The position numbers were made by a program, and so were the translations under genes. 64,000 bases of DNA, from NCBI GenBank assembly GCA_002179805.1, contig NAVB01000209.1:1-64000 (forward strand), in the 5' to 3' direction. The notes beneath the pieces are model-generated. The model did not search any database, was not told the DNA's origin, and saw nothing but the letters and a program-made list of their open reading frames with translations. Numbering within the stretch: the first letter of the stretch is position 1; every line of letters begins with the position of its first letter. The stretch is from Acanthamoeba lenticulata. Its lineage: Eukaryota; Discosea; Longamoebia; Acanthamoebidae. This document shows, piece by piece, positions 41,800 through 54,035 of this stretch.

Positions 41800-44700
41800 A
41801 TGTCCACCCAGCGCAGGAGGAAGGGAGGAGAGGTCGAGAGCGACTACATCAAGTATCTTAAGTACAAGAACACCGGGTTCCAGGTGAGCGCCAGTGACAA
41901 GACCCTTGCCTGGTGGCCCACCAAGGAGGTCGAGCGTGCCTACTGCCACGTCGAGGTCACTAAGGATGACGGTAAGAACTTTACTGTCCGTCTCGAGAAC
42001 GGCGAGGTACGAACGTCTTCTTCTGGCTTACTTCCCTCTCAGTCGAAAGTGGGAGTCGACGGATGGGACGACGGTTCGCCGTCGTTTCATCTTCGTCGCC
42101 TCCCAAGCCAAAGAACACTGGCGACTCACATGGCTGGGGTGTGTGTTCTCCATGGGTCAACGTGTAGGAGAAGTCTCAGCCCAAGAATGAGAAGACTTTC
42201 CTCGGCGTCAACCCGCCCAAGTTCGACGGTGTCGAAGACATGGGTGAGCTCGGTTACCTCAACGAGCCCGCCGTGCTTCACAACCTGAAGAAGCGTTACG
42301 ACGCTGATCTCTTCCACGTACGGCAACCCATTAATAATTCACGCCGGCGCCAGCGATTAGTTTTGACTTACAGTTACTTGTCAACGGTAATAGACCTACT
42401 CTGGCCTTTTCTTGGTGGTCGTGAACCCCTACAAGAGGCTGCCGGTCTACACCCCGGAGATCATCGACATCTACCGTGGTCGCCCCAGGGACAAGGTCGC
42501 TCCTCACATCTTCGCCATCTCCGACGGTGCCTACAGGGCTATGCTCAACACCAGGCAGAACCAGTCGATGCTCATCACGTACGTTATTAGCCCCCATTCT
42601 CCAATCTTTTTGTGTTCATCCCTGTCCCTCTCTACGCGTTGTCCTTCTCTCGTTGTCCCAGACTCCCGGACTTTTATTGTGTCGACTAGCGATAAAAATG
42701 TGAAATATTTATTATTGATCGGAATTCTAATAATAATATTCGGTTTGGCAATGCAGTGGTGAGTCCGGTGCTGGCAAGACGGAGAACACGAAGAAGGTCA
42801 TTCAGTACCTGACGGCCATCGCCGGTCGCGCTGAGGGCGGTCTGCTGGAGCAGCAGCTGCTTGAGTTCAACCCGATCCTCGAGGCCTTCGGTAACGCCAA
42901 GACGACCAAGAACAACAACTCGTCGCGTTTCGGTAAGTTCATCGAGCTGCAGTTCAACGCCGGTGGCCAGATCACGGGCGCCAACACGTTCATCTACCTG
43001 CTCGAGAAGTCGCGCGTGACGGCCCAGGGCGCTGGTGAGAGGAACTTCCACATCTTCTACCAGATCCTGTCCAAGTCGATGCCGGAGGAGCTCAAGCAGA
43101 AGCTGAAGCTCACCAAGCCGCAGGACTACTTCTTCCTCAACCAGAACAACTGCTACACCGTCGACGACATGGACGATGCCAAGGAGTTTGACCACATGCT
43201 CAAGGCCTTCGACGTGCTCAACATCAACGAGGAGGAGCGCGTGACCGTCTTCCAGACGGTGTCGGCCATCCTGCACCTGGGCAACCTGCCGTTCGTCGAC
43301 ATCAACTCGGAGACGGCTGGCCTCAAGGACGAGGTGGAGCTCAACATCGCCGCCGAGCTGCTGGGCGTCCCGGCGGCTGGCCTCAAGGCCGGTCTGCTGT
43401 CGCCGCGCATCAAGGCCGGTAACGAGTGGGTGACCCGTGCGCTCAACAAGACCAAGGCCATGGCCTCGCGTGACGCTCTCTGCAAGGCCCTCTACGGTCG
43501 TCTGTTCAACTGGATCGTGTTCAAGATCAACCAGATCCTGTCGCACAAGGACAAGACCGCCCTGTGGATCGGCGTGCTCGACATCTCCGGTTTCGAGATC
43601 TTCCAGCACAACTCGTTCGAGCAGCTGTGCATCAACTACACGAACGAGAAGCTGCAGCAGTTCTTCAACCACCACATGTTCACGCTCGAGCAGCAGGAGT
43701 ACGAGCGTGAGAAGATCGACTGGACCTTCGTCGACTACGGCATGGACTCGCAGGACTGCATCGACCTCATCGAGAAGAAGCCCATGGGCATCCTCCCGCT
43801 GCTCGACGAGCAGACCGTGTTCCCCGACGCCGACGACACCTCGTTCACCAAGAAGCTGTTCCAGACCCACGAGAACCACCGCAACTTCCGTCGCCCGCGC
43901 TTCGACGCCAACAACTTCAAGATCGTGCACTACGCCGGTGAGGTCGAGTACCAGACGTCGTCGTGGCTCGAGAAGAACCGCGACCCGCTCGAGGACGATC
44001 TCTCCAACCTGTGCAAGCGCAGCTCGGTGCGCTTCGTGACGGGCCTCTTCAGCGAGGACCTCATGCCCTCGTTCAAGGTGGCCGCGCCCGCCGAGGAGGA
44101 GAAGTCGGCCGGCAGCAGCCGCAACCGCTCGACCGGCCGCGGCAAGGGTGGCGCCCAGTTCATCACGGTCGCCTTCCAGTACAAGGAGCAGCTGGCCCAC
44201 CTCATGTCGATGCTGTCGTCGACGGCGCCGCACTTCATTCGTTGCATCATCCCCAACTTGGGCAAGCGCCCGGGAGTGGTCACCGACCAGCTCGTGCTCG
44301 ACCAGCTCAAGTGCAACGGTGTGCTCGAGGGCATCCGTATCGCGCGCAAGGGCTGGCCCAACCGCCTCAAGTACGATGAGTTCCTCAAGCGCTACTTCCT
44401 GCTCAAGCCCGGTTCGGCTGCCACGTCGCCGGCGACCAAGGATGCCGTGAAGGACCTCATCGACCACCTCGTGGCCAAGGAGCCCACCAAGGTGACCAAG
44501 GAGCAGGTGCGCTTCGGTGTGACCAAGATCTTCTTCCGCTCGGGCCAGCTGGCCGCGATCGAGGAGCTGCGCGAGCAGGCCATCTCCAAGATGGTGGTCT
44601 CCATCCAGGCGGGCGCGCGTGCCTTCCTGGCGCGCCGCATGTACGACAAGATGCGCGAGCAGACCGTGTCGGCCAAGATCCTGCAGCGCAACATCCGCGC

Positions 44701-46744
44701 CTGGCTCGAGCTCAAGAACTGGGCCTGGTACCAGCTCTACGTCAAGGCCCGCCCGCTCATCTCGCAGCGCAACTTCCAGAAGGAGATCGACGACCTCAAG
44801 AAGCAGGTCAAGGACCTCGAGAAGGAGCTCGCCGCCCTCAAGGACGCCAACGCCAAGCTCGACAAGGAGAAGCAGCTCGCCGAGGAGGACGCCGACAAGC
44901 TCGAGAAGGACCTCGCCGCGCTCAAGCTCAAGATCCTCGACCTCGAGGGCGAGAAGGCCGATCTCGAGGAGGACAACGCCCTCCTCCAGAAGAAGGTCCA
45001 GGGCCTCGAGGAGGAGCTCCAGGAGGAGACCTCGGCCTCCAACGACATCCTTGAGCAGAAGCGCAAGCTCGAGGCCGAGAAGGCCGAGCTCAAGGCCAAC
45101 CTCGAGGACGAGGAGCGCAACCGCAAGGCCCTCCAGGAGGCCAAGGCCAAGGTCGAGTCCGAGCGCAACGAGCTCCAGGACAAGTACGAGGACGAGGCCG
45201 CCGCGCACGACTCGCTCAAGAAGAAGGAGGAGGACGTGTCGCGCGAGCTCCGCGAGACCAAGGACGCCCTCGCCGACGCCGAGAGCATCGCCGAGACCCT
45301 ACGCGCCAAGCTCAAGAACACCGAGCGCGGCGCCGACGATGTGCGCAACGAGCTCGATGACGTCACGGCCCAGAAGATCCAGCTCGAGAAGACCAAGAAG
45401 AACCTCGAGGAGGAGCTCGCCCAGCTCCGCGCCCAGCTCGACGAGGAGAAGAGCGGCCGCGAGTCGTCCACCTCCAAGGCCAAGCAGCTCGGCCAGCAGC
45501 TCGAGGATGCCCGCTCGGAGATGGACTCGCTCAAGAGCAAGCTCTCGGCCGCCGAGAAGGCCCTCAAGACCGCCAAGGACCAGAACCGCGACCTGGACGA
45601 GCAGCTCGAGGATGAGCGCACCGTCCGCGCCAACGTCGACAAGCAGAAGAAGGCCCTCGAGGCCAAGCTCACCGAGCTCGAGGACCAGGTGACCAACATC
45701 GACGGCCAGCGCAACGCCGCCGTGGCCCAGGCCAAGACCCTCAAGACCCAGGTCGACGAGACCAAGCGCCGCCTGGAGGAGGCCGAGGCCTCGGCTGCCC
45801 GCCTCGAGAAGGAGCGCAAGAACGCGCTCGATGAGGTCGCCCAGCTCCAGGCCGACCTCGACGCCGAGCGCGACTCGGGTGCCCAGCAGCGCCGCAAGCT
45901 CAACAACCGCATCAACGAGCTCCAGGCCGAGCTCGAGACCGCGCCCAAGGCCGGTGGTGCCTCGTCCGAGGAGGTCAAGCGCCTCGAGGGCGAGCTTGAG
46001 CGTCTGGAGGAGGAGCTGCTCCTCGCCCAGGAGGCCCGCGCCGCCGCCGAGAAGAACCTCGACAAGGCCAACCTCGAGCTCGAGGAGCTCCGCCAGGAGG
46101 TCGACGACGCCAACCGCGACAACGACAAGCTGGTCAAGGACAACCGCAAGCTCAAGGCCGACCTCGACGAGGCCCGCATCCAGCTCGAGGAGGAGCAGGA
46201 CGCCAAGAGCCACGCCGACTCGAGCTCGCGCCGCCTGCTGGCCGAGATCGAGGAGCTCAAGAAGCGCCTCGCCAAGGAGACCTCGGACAAGCAGAAGGCC
46301 CAGGACCAGAAGGCCAACTACCAGCGCGAGAACGAGTCCCTCAAGGCCGACCGCGACTCGATCGAGAGGCGCAACCGCGACGCCGAGCGTCAGGTCCGCG
46401 ACCTGCGCGCCCAGCTCGACGACGCCCTCTCGCGCCTCGACTCGGAGAAGCGCGCCAAGGACAAGTCCGTCGAGGCCAACCGCGAGCTCAAGAAGGTCGT
46501 CCTCGACCGCGAGAGGCAGTCGCTCGAGTCCCTCTCCAAGTTCAACTCGGCTCTCGAGGCCGACAAGCAGATCCTCGAGGACGAGATCTCCGACCTTGCC
46601 GAGAAGAACAAGCAGCTCCAGTCCAAGATCGCCCAGCTCCAGGACGAGATCGACGGCACCACCTCTTCGCGTGGCTCCTCGACCCGCGGCGCCTCCGCCC
46701 GCGGTGCTTCGCGCCGTGCTGGCTCTGCCCGCGCCGAGGAGTAA
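41800..46744 (+). CDS. Myosin II heavy chain (conventional, non-muscle)
   Basis: Actin motor for cytokinesis and cortical contraction. Four exons give about 1,509 residues, the known length of Acanthamoeba myosin II heavy chain. The N-terminal SH3-like segment ([19 protein letters not shown]) precedes the motor with P-loop GESGAGKT (split by the third intron), switch [11 protein letters not shown], switch [10 protein letters not shown] and the actin-binding loop 2 with [11 protein letters not shown]. One neck helix binds light chains ([33 protein letters not shown]), then comes a long heptad coiled coil. The non-helical tail tip ([20 protein letters not shown]) carries the Ser-x-Arg type serines that regulate filament function in Acanthamoeba; loop 2 holds another known phosphoserine. 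The fourth exon, of about 4 kb, is uninterrupted. Confidence 0.97.
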
Positions 46745-47253
46745 AGCTTCCTCTTCGTCGTCGGCTGTTGGCGCGTTGTGGTCGCGTGACTCGCGGCGGC
46801 AGCCCTCCACCATCCTTTCCCAGTTTGTGCTTTTAAGATCTTCTCCATATAAAATCTTTCCCCCCTTGACTACTTGTGTGTCTCTCTCTAAGGGGTCTCC
46901 CTTGGCGTGGGCGGTCCTCCGAGTCTTGTGGCCCTGTGTCTCTCTCTGCGCACACCCCGTCTCGTCCAAGGTTGTCTCTTGGCGGCCACGTCGGGGAACA
47001 CCAGCAAGGTCGATCTGCTTGGCACTCGGCTCGAAAATAAATGGGCCCAACCAGCCTAAGGTGATTATTGGCCCACGCAAAATAAAAAGATTGTCCGTCG
47101 CCAATCCGAGGTCGATTTCGGGGAAAGAAAACGCGACTATAAGAATGAAGGAGCCTCCGGTCCTTCTTTTTTTCTCACGTTCGCCACCCCCGTCACCCGA
47201 CCACACCCCCTTTGGTGTGTCTGTCACTCGTCGAGGACCAGCTCGTCGTCATC
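46745..47253. other. Myosin 3' flank and promoter of next gene
   Basis: No gene. AATAAA-like signals occur near 47035 and 47080. The sequence before 47254 is pyrimidine-rich. Confidence 0.5.
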
Positions 47254-49250
47254 ATGCAGAAGGCTTCGTCTTTCTTCGTTCTCGCGTTGTGCTTCTTCGT
47301 CGTGCTCGCCGCTCTCGTCTCCAGCACGGAGGCCCAGCCCTCTTGGGGCGTCACGGTGGTCAGCGCCAAGCAGCTCTATGCCTTTGGCGACCCGTCGTCC
47401 ATGGACATGTTCCTGCCCCACGTGTACACGCCCCCGGCCAGCGGGAACCTCGTTTCCGCCGCCTCGGGTCACGCTGAGGGCGGCTTCGTCGCAGCCAGCC
47501 GCAATTCGGCCCTGGCCTACTTCAGCGGCAACTGGAACGCCAGCTCTGGTCTGTCGAACCGCAGCCCCGTGTTCGACCTGTCCTTTGTTCCCGGCACTGA
47601 CCCTCAGGTTCGCCTCGCTCCCTGTCCCTCGCGCGGCGCGTCAATAATTTTAATTAATTGCTGAAGAAAAACGGCACAACCTAAACTTGTTGCTATTCTC
47701 GTTTTTTTTATTTTAATTTTTTTTTGCTTGGACGGCGTGGTGGGTACTTTGACAGCGTGTGGTGGCTGCGGCTGTCGTTGTTGGTACCTTCCTCAACTCG
47801 GCGACCTTCTTCACGTCGACGGATGCTGGCGCTACGTGGACGCAGTCCACCCAGACCCTGGGCAGCTCCACTGCCTCGAACGGCGCCATCTCCTTCTCCG
47901 CGTTCGGCTCGCCCTTGGGCGTGACTGGTACGCGTTCTTAGACAACAGCGACGTTGATTTATTCAACATTTATAGGGTTTATTATTAATATTTTCATTTA
48001 AAGCGTCATTACCGTTTTTTGTTCTGACCCACTCTCTGCGGTTGTGGCGCGCAGTCATGGGTGGCTACATCTGGCGGCTGACGTCCCCCACCGGGAACTG
48101 GGAGCAGGTAAACTCGGCGGTCAACGACTACACCTTCACCAAGGCGTTCGTCCTGAGCTCGAACCTTGCGCTGGTGACGGGCGCGGCCACGTTCCCCTCG
48201 GGGCCCGTCGGTCTCGTGTCCACCAACGCCGCCGCGACGTGGAACACGTTCAACCTCCCGACGGCCAACACCATCACGGGCGTCGTCGCCGTCGACACCC
48301 AGGACTGGGTGCTCACCACGGCGAGCGGCGAGATCTTCCGCACCAAGACGGCCGGCGCCAACTGGACGCGTGTCTTCAACGACCCGACCGTCGCCTGGGC
48401 CGACATCACCTACTGCGACGGCGCGCCTGAGGGCAAGAAGCCCGACTGCCTGGTGGCCGTGGGCTCGCGCGGCAACACTGTCGGCGTCATCGGCCTTTCG
48501 TGGTCGTGGGCCGACTCGTGGACGGAAGGCAACATCAGCGTCAGCGACCCCTTCCTCCGCGTCATCTCGGGCGTCCCCTCCGTCCCTCTCCCCCCGCCCT
48601 CGGCCACGCCCTCACCGTCGCCCTCGCCGTCGGCCTCGCCGTCGTTCGTGCCGCCCTCGCCCTCGGCCTCGTCGAGCGTGACCCCGTCGGTTTCGCCCAG
48701 CCCGAGCCACTCGTCGTCGCCCTCGGCCAGTCCGAGCCACTCGTCGTCGCCCTCGCCCAGCTTGAGTCCCTCGTCCTCCCCTTCGCCCAGCTCGCACTCT
48801 GCTTCGCCCACGCCTTCCGGCACGCCCAGCTCGAGCGCCACGCCCTCGAGGACGCCCTCGGTCTCGCCCTCGCCTTCGCCCTCGCCCTCCACGCACACCG
48901 CCTCGCCGTCGCCCTCGAGGACGCCCTCGGCTTCGCCCTCGCCGTCGGCCTCGCCTTCCAAGCACACGGCTTCGCCCTCACCCTCGGCGTCGCCCTCCAA
49001 GCACACGGCCTCGCCCTCGCCCTCCACGACCCCGTCGGCCTCGCCCTCCAAGCACACGGCCTCGCCCTCGCCGTCGGTCTCGCCCAAGGCCAAGAAGGAC
49101 GAGGGCATCAACAAGAAGCTGGCCCTCGGTCTCGGCCTCGGCCTCGGTCTCGGCGGCCTTGCTGCGCTCACTGGTGGTGCCGCCCTCTTCTACTACGTCA
49201 AGAAGCGCAACACGCACCTCGGCTACGAGGCCATCAACACCGATGTGTAA
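47254..49250 (+). CDS. BNR/sialidase-like repeat type I membrane protein (copy 2)
   Basis: Paralogue of the gene at 2790-4181. Three exons (47254 to about 47608, about 47758-47928, about 48055-49250). A signal peptide (SSFFVLALCFFVVLAALV) leads to BNR-like repeats (TSTDAGATWTQ, STNAAATWNTF, TKTAGANWTRVF, SWADSWTEGN). A stalk of about 160 residues is built of Ser-Pro repeats (SPSPSPSASPS, repeated SKHTASPSPS), probably heavily O-glycosylated. One transmembrane helix (LGLGGLAALTGGAALFYYV) and a short basic tail with YEAI (a YxxPhi sorting signal) end the protein. Copy 2 has an intact reading frame from signal peptide to stop. No sialidase catalytic residues can be assigned, so a binding or structural surface role is more likely than enzyme activity. 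Confidence 0.88.
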
Positions 49251-49329
49251 CGAGAGAGAATTTGCTCTCTCCAGTTTGTTGAATTAAGAATAGCTTCACA
49301 ACCCACCGCGCGTCCAGCAGGAGTCGCGT

Positions 49330-50118
49330 TTAACGAGCCACCAAGCCAACCATGGGCGCCCCTGACTCGAGCAAGATGCGCTTAACCACGTCGCGCTGGC
49401 GTGCGGCGCGTATGGCTCTGGTCTCCCACCTGGCGCCGTTGCGGAGCGCCCACTGAAGCAGTGCCAAATGGTCATTTGCGGCCGCTTGCGTGCACGTCTC
49501 CGTGTCCCACGGACAGCCGTTGGCGCGAGCCCACTGAAGCACGGCTAAGTGGCCTCCCTCAGCGGCTTTGGCGCAGGTCCACGAGTCCCACGGGCAGCCG
49601 TTTGCGCGCAGCCACTGAAGAACGTGCAGGTGGCCACCCCGGGCGGCCTCGCTGCAAGTGTGTTCGTCACGCGGACAGCACGCTAGAGCGTGCAGCCACT
49701 CGAGGACATGCAATTGGCCACCATACGCGGCAGCCGAGCAGGTGTGGCACCATTGCTCGTAGTCCGTAAAGCCCCAATCGAAACTGGAAGCAGGTTGATT
49801 ACCTCCGTCGTAGGTGAAGCCGGCGAACTCGTCCAATGCATTGGAGGCTGAGAACTCATCTGTAGGGACTGCCTGGCTGGTGTTCCACCGGCAGCCCGCA
49901 GCGTAAGCCCATTGCAGCACAGAGAGCCAGCCCTTGTTTGCAAGGTCAGCGCTGAAACTAGCCGTCGCCTTGCCATACTTGGCCAACTGGGGAGTTACGA
50001 GCTCTGCTTGTTGGAGGGCTTGTTTCCACTGTATACAAACAGCACGACAAACAGGAAGGGCGACTGGGTCCACGTGTTGCAACACCAACGCCACAAGTTC
50101 GCGTGGGAGGCTCTCCAT
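49330..50118 (-). CDS. F-box and ankyrin-like repeat protein
   Basis: Intronless, 262 residues. The N-terminus (LPRELVALVLQHVDPVALP, VCRAVCIQWKQAL) is an F-box, which binds Skp1 in SCF ubiquitin ligases. The rest is made of about six ankyrin-like units of the form GGHLxVLQWxRANGCPWDxxTC (examples at residues about 150-240). This unit type is common in amoebae and very common in large DNA viruses of amoebae. Likely role: substrate adaptor for ubiquitination, by domain logic. The absence of introns contrasts with most neighbours and leaves transfer to or from a giant virus open. Confidence 0.88.
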   Translation of the reverse strand: MESLPRELVALVLQHVDPVALPVCRAVCIQWKQALQQAELVTPQLAKYGKATASFSADLANKGWLSVLQWAYAAGCRWNTSQAVPTDEFSASNALDEFAGFTYDGGNQPASSFDWGFTDYEQWCHTCSAAAYGGQLHVLEWLHALACCPRDEHTCSEAARGGHLHVLQWLRANGCPWDSWTCAKAAEGGHLAVLQWARANGCPWDTETCTQAAANDHLALLQWALRNGARWETRAIRAARQRDVVKRILLESGAPMVGLVAR

Positions 50119-50187
50119 CTTGGGCGCGAAAAAGAAATGATAAAAGATACCCCGTTTTTTTATTCACCTCATAATTAATTACACCAT

Positions 50188-51328
<1,141 letters not shown>

Positions 51329-52817
51329 TCAAGCCGGAACAATGATGTGGTCTGGCACCAGCAACGAGATGCTGGAGGGCTTGGTGAAGGTCGATTGGCC
51401 GTTGGCACTGTAAGTGCCAGTCTCAGTCGGACCTTCACTTGGTGCGTAGATGCGCACAGTGTACTTGGGCGGCAGTGTGAGCACAGTGGGCATGCGTGGT
51501 GGGTAGATTTGCCTGTTGGGCACCGTGCTCGTGTCCTCATTCGAGATCTCGTGCCACAGCAGAAGCAGGAAAGCACCGTCTGGCTTCTGCAGGAGCAGGT
51601 TGTGCACGTAGTCGACCCGGTTGAACTGCCCCACGGGACTCACTGTGAGCGTGAAGTTGAGCGTTCCCAGCGCGTAGGTCGATGGCCGTAGCTGAGCAGC
51701 GGTCGGCTTCCACGAGCTGCGTACAAGCGTCATCAAGTTCTTCAAAGACGTGTAGGCAGGCTTGGGCGTGTAGTTGGCGTAGACGATGCCAAAGTTGGAC
51801 TCAAAGTCTGCCGGGTTGTTGTAGCTGTCCAACATCTCGTAGATGCAGGTGCGCTTGATGCCCAGCCGGAAGTACTCAGCAAAGAGACGATTGGTGTAGA
51901 GGCCTTGCGCACGGACCGACGTGCCGACGCCGCCTGTCTGGGTCGAGTAGCCCGTTTCGCTCACGAACCACGGGCGGTTGGGATAGAAGGACTTGGCCAA
52001 GTCCCAAATCTCGTGGTGCTGGTCCAGGTTAGTCGAAGGCTGATTGCTGAAGTAGAAGTAACGAGAGATGTTGGCGTAGGGGACGAAGGTGACGGCCAGG
52101 AAAGCGCCATCAAAGGGGTATGGGTGCATGTCGCCAAAGTCGGCCCACTGGCTGCAACAGTTGGGCGGGAGGGAGCCACCAACAGCCAGCGGCGGTGCGA
52201 TGATCCAGCGGTTGTTGAACGTCGCGTCCTGGCGCAAGAGCGTGTACATGTCGCGCATGTGCTCAATCGTCCCGTTGGGGAAGCTCTTTCCGTTGTATGT
52301 CTGGGCACACATCAATGTGTCATCAGCTGCTCTACCTCAACACCACTACTTGACTGTTGACACGTACCACACCCCTTCCTGGCCACATGCCGTTGGGTTC
52401 ATTAGCGCCCAGGACGGCGTCGATGAGCATGCCATTGGCGATATAGCGCTTGAGGTTGGCTATCTGGCGAGCAATGTCCGTTATGTTGTTGTCGGCGTGC
52501 CACCTGAGGTCGTCGAGAAAGAAGTTCATCTTGATGCCGTTGGCGCCGAGCATGGCCGATGCATCGCCTGAGTCATCACGCACGTTCCGTATCCCGGCCT
52601 CGACCAGCAGCTGCACCAGTCGCGTCGGGTTGGTTTGGTATGACGTCCCTGTGAACCTGAAGTGCGTGTTGACGCACACGCTGTCGGCAAAGGCTTCGGA
52701 GGACTGAGCCTGGACGACGGCCGCGTGCGCCCGGTTCACCAAGAGACCGAGCGAGCAGGCGATGACAAGACAAGCCAGCAGGATTGAGAACGTGCAAGGC
52801 AAGTGAGTCGGAGGCAT
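51329..52817 (-). CDS. Secreted clan GH-A glycoside hydrolase
   Basis: Two exons, about 465 residues. The start at 52817 (MPPTHLPC) gives a clean signal peptide (FSILLACLVIACSLGLLV); a Met further upstream is less suitable. A (beta/alpha)8 hydrolase fold is indicated by VCVNTHFRF near the start, GANEPNG with the acid/base Glu, DMHPYPFDGAF, VSETGYSTQ with the nucleophile Glu, then a C-terminal beta-sandwich (VDYVHNLLLQKPDGAFLLLL). The intron falls just after NEPNGMWPGRGV. NEP and SET Glu spacing is that of clan GH-A; GH5/GH39/GH79-like are the nearest types I can think of, and the substrate is not determinable here. Extracellular or lysosomal glycan breakdown is probable. Confidence 0.85.
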
Positions 52818-53162
52818 GGTTATCGTCTTCTTTGTCCTTCTTGTGTTGGTGGTGAGCGAAGGAGTAAATGACAATCAATGTTGGCCAACTCTGCAAGTGA
52901 GGGGGCGCAAGATCCATCCCCAATAGGATTGGCTCACGCATGCTGAAGCCACAACTCCCCACCAAGGAGGAGGGCGCGCAGCACGGTCTGGTTTCCCGCG
53001 GACAGCCATCTCCTACTGGCGAATCAATGTGGATCATGTGTTGCATCCTCAAGGCCAGTCATGCTTGTCATTTGTGCAGCGGCTGCCTCGCGAGATGCAG
53101 GCCTGGGCTGAGGACTCGTGGTAGAAGAGATCAAGAAAGGTCGCCTGTATTCCAGTTTCCTA

Positions 53163-53715
53163 CTAAAGAAAGCCAGCCTCTACACCTTCTCGCATCCAGT
53201 TGAGGACGAGGATAAAGCTCACTAGCACCACTGCTGCATAAGTCACGTTTTGTGGTGCTGCACTCAGGCGCGACTCCTGCACACAGACGGTAGCGCGACT
53301 TGTCAGCGCCGCCTCCCACAGAGTAAAGGGATGGGGGAGATGGAAGGACGTAGGAACCAGTTCAACAGGAGGGTAGCTCTTGTCTTCCACCATGCCGCTC
53401 TGCACCACAGCTGCACCAGCAAGAAAGGATGGCGGACCTCTTCGCGTACTCACGTTGACGAAAGTGATGTCATCTGCACATGCTCTTTAACGTTAAAGAG
53501 GGGGGGGGGACGAGCAAGACAAACGGGAGCGGTACCAGTGGTGCGTTGGGGTTCCTTCACTTGCACTGTTGTGCCCTCTGCACCTCCTTTATCAGAACTC
53601 TCGAACGGGCAGCGTGAAAGGGCAAATCTCGTACCACCAAGTTGTAATCCAACGATGAAGCAGCTGAGAGCAACCCAAAAGGGCCATAATCGAACGATCA
53701 TCGAGTTGACCTCCA
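53163..53715 (-). CDS. Possible small membrane protein
   Basis: A Met at 53715 begins VNSMIVRLWPFWVALSCFIV, a hydrophobic helix. A downstream exon ends YAAVVLVSFILVLNWMREG with a stop at 53163, a second likely transmembrane helix, preceded by VVQSGMVEDKSYPPVEL. GT and AG sites are present, but I could not join all exons in one frame, so the model is incomplete. Confidence 0.35.
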
Positions 53716-54035
53716 TTTCAAGAAGAAAAAGCGCTACACAGCCATAGAATCTCCGCCATCTTCTTCTCGTGATCCCCTTTCGCCTGCGTTCTGGTGAAAA
53801 CAGCACAGGCCCGAAACGGGAGGTGACGAGATGCCGAAAGTGCGTAGGAAAACTGTGTAGTAGAGAGTACAGACGATAGCTGTCAAGACGAGTACAAGAG
53901 GCTTCTGTGTGTGAGAGGTCCGATCTCCAACCTTTCTTCTTACATTCCAATTCCAGACCCAAACCAGAGGTGGGATACAACAAACAAACAAGGAAGACTC
54001 TAAAAAGACTCTCGCGCGGGGGCAACTCGAGCTTA

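Noticed and set aside
42686..47227. Long minus-strand frames opposite myosin II (840 and 642 codons)
   Set aside because: Leu/Glu-rich mirror images caused by GC-rich third positions of the coiled-coil exon; no motifs.
48600..49080. Ser-Pro repeat DNA as a minisatellite or CRISPR-like array
   Set aside because: It is in-frame coding for the surface-protein stalk, units vary in length and there are no spacers.
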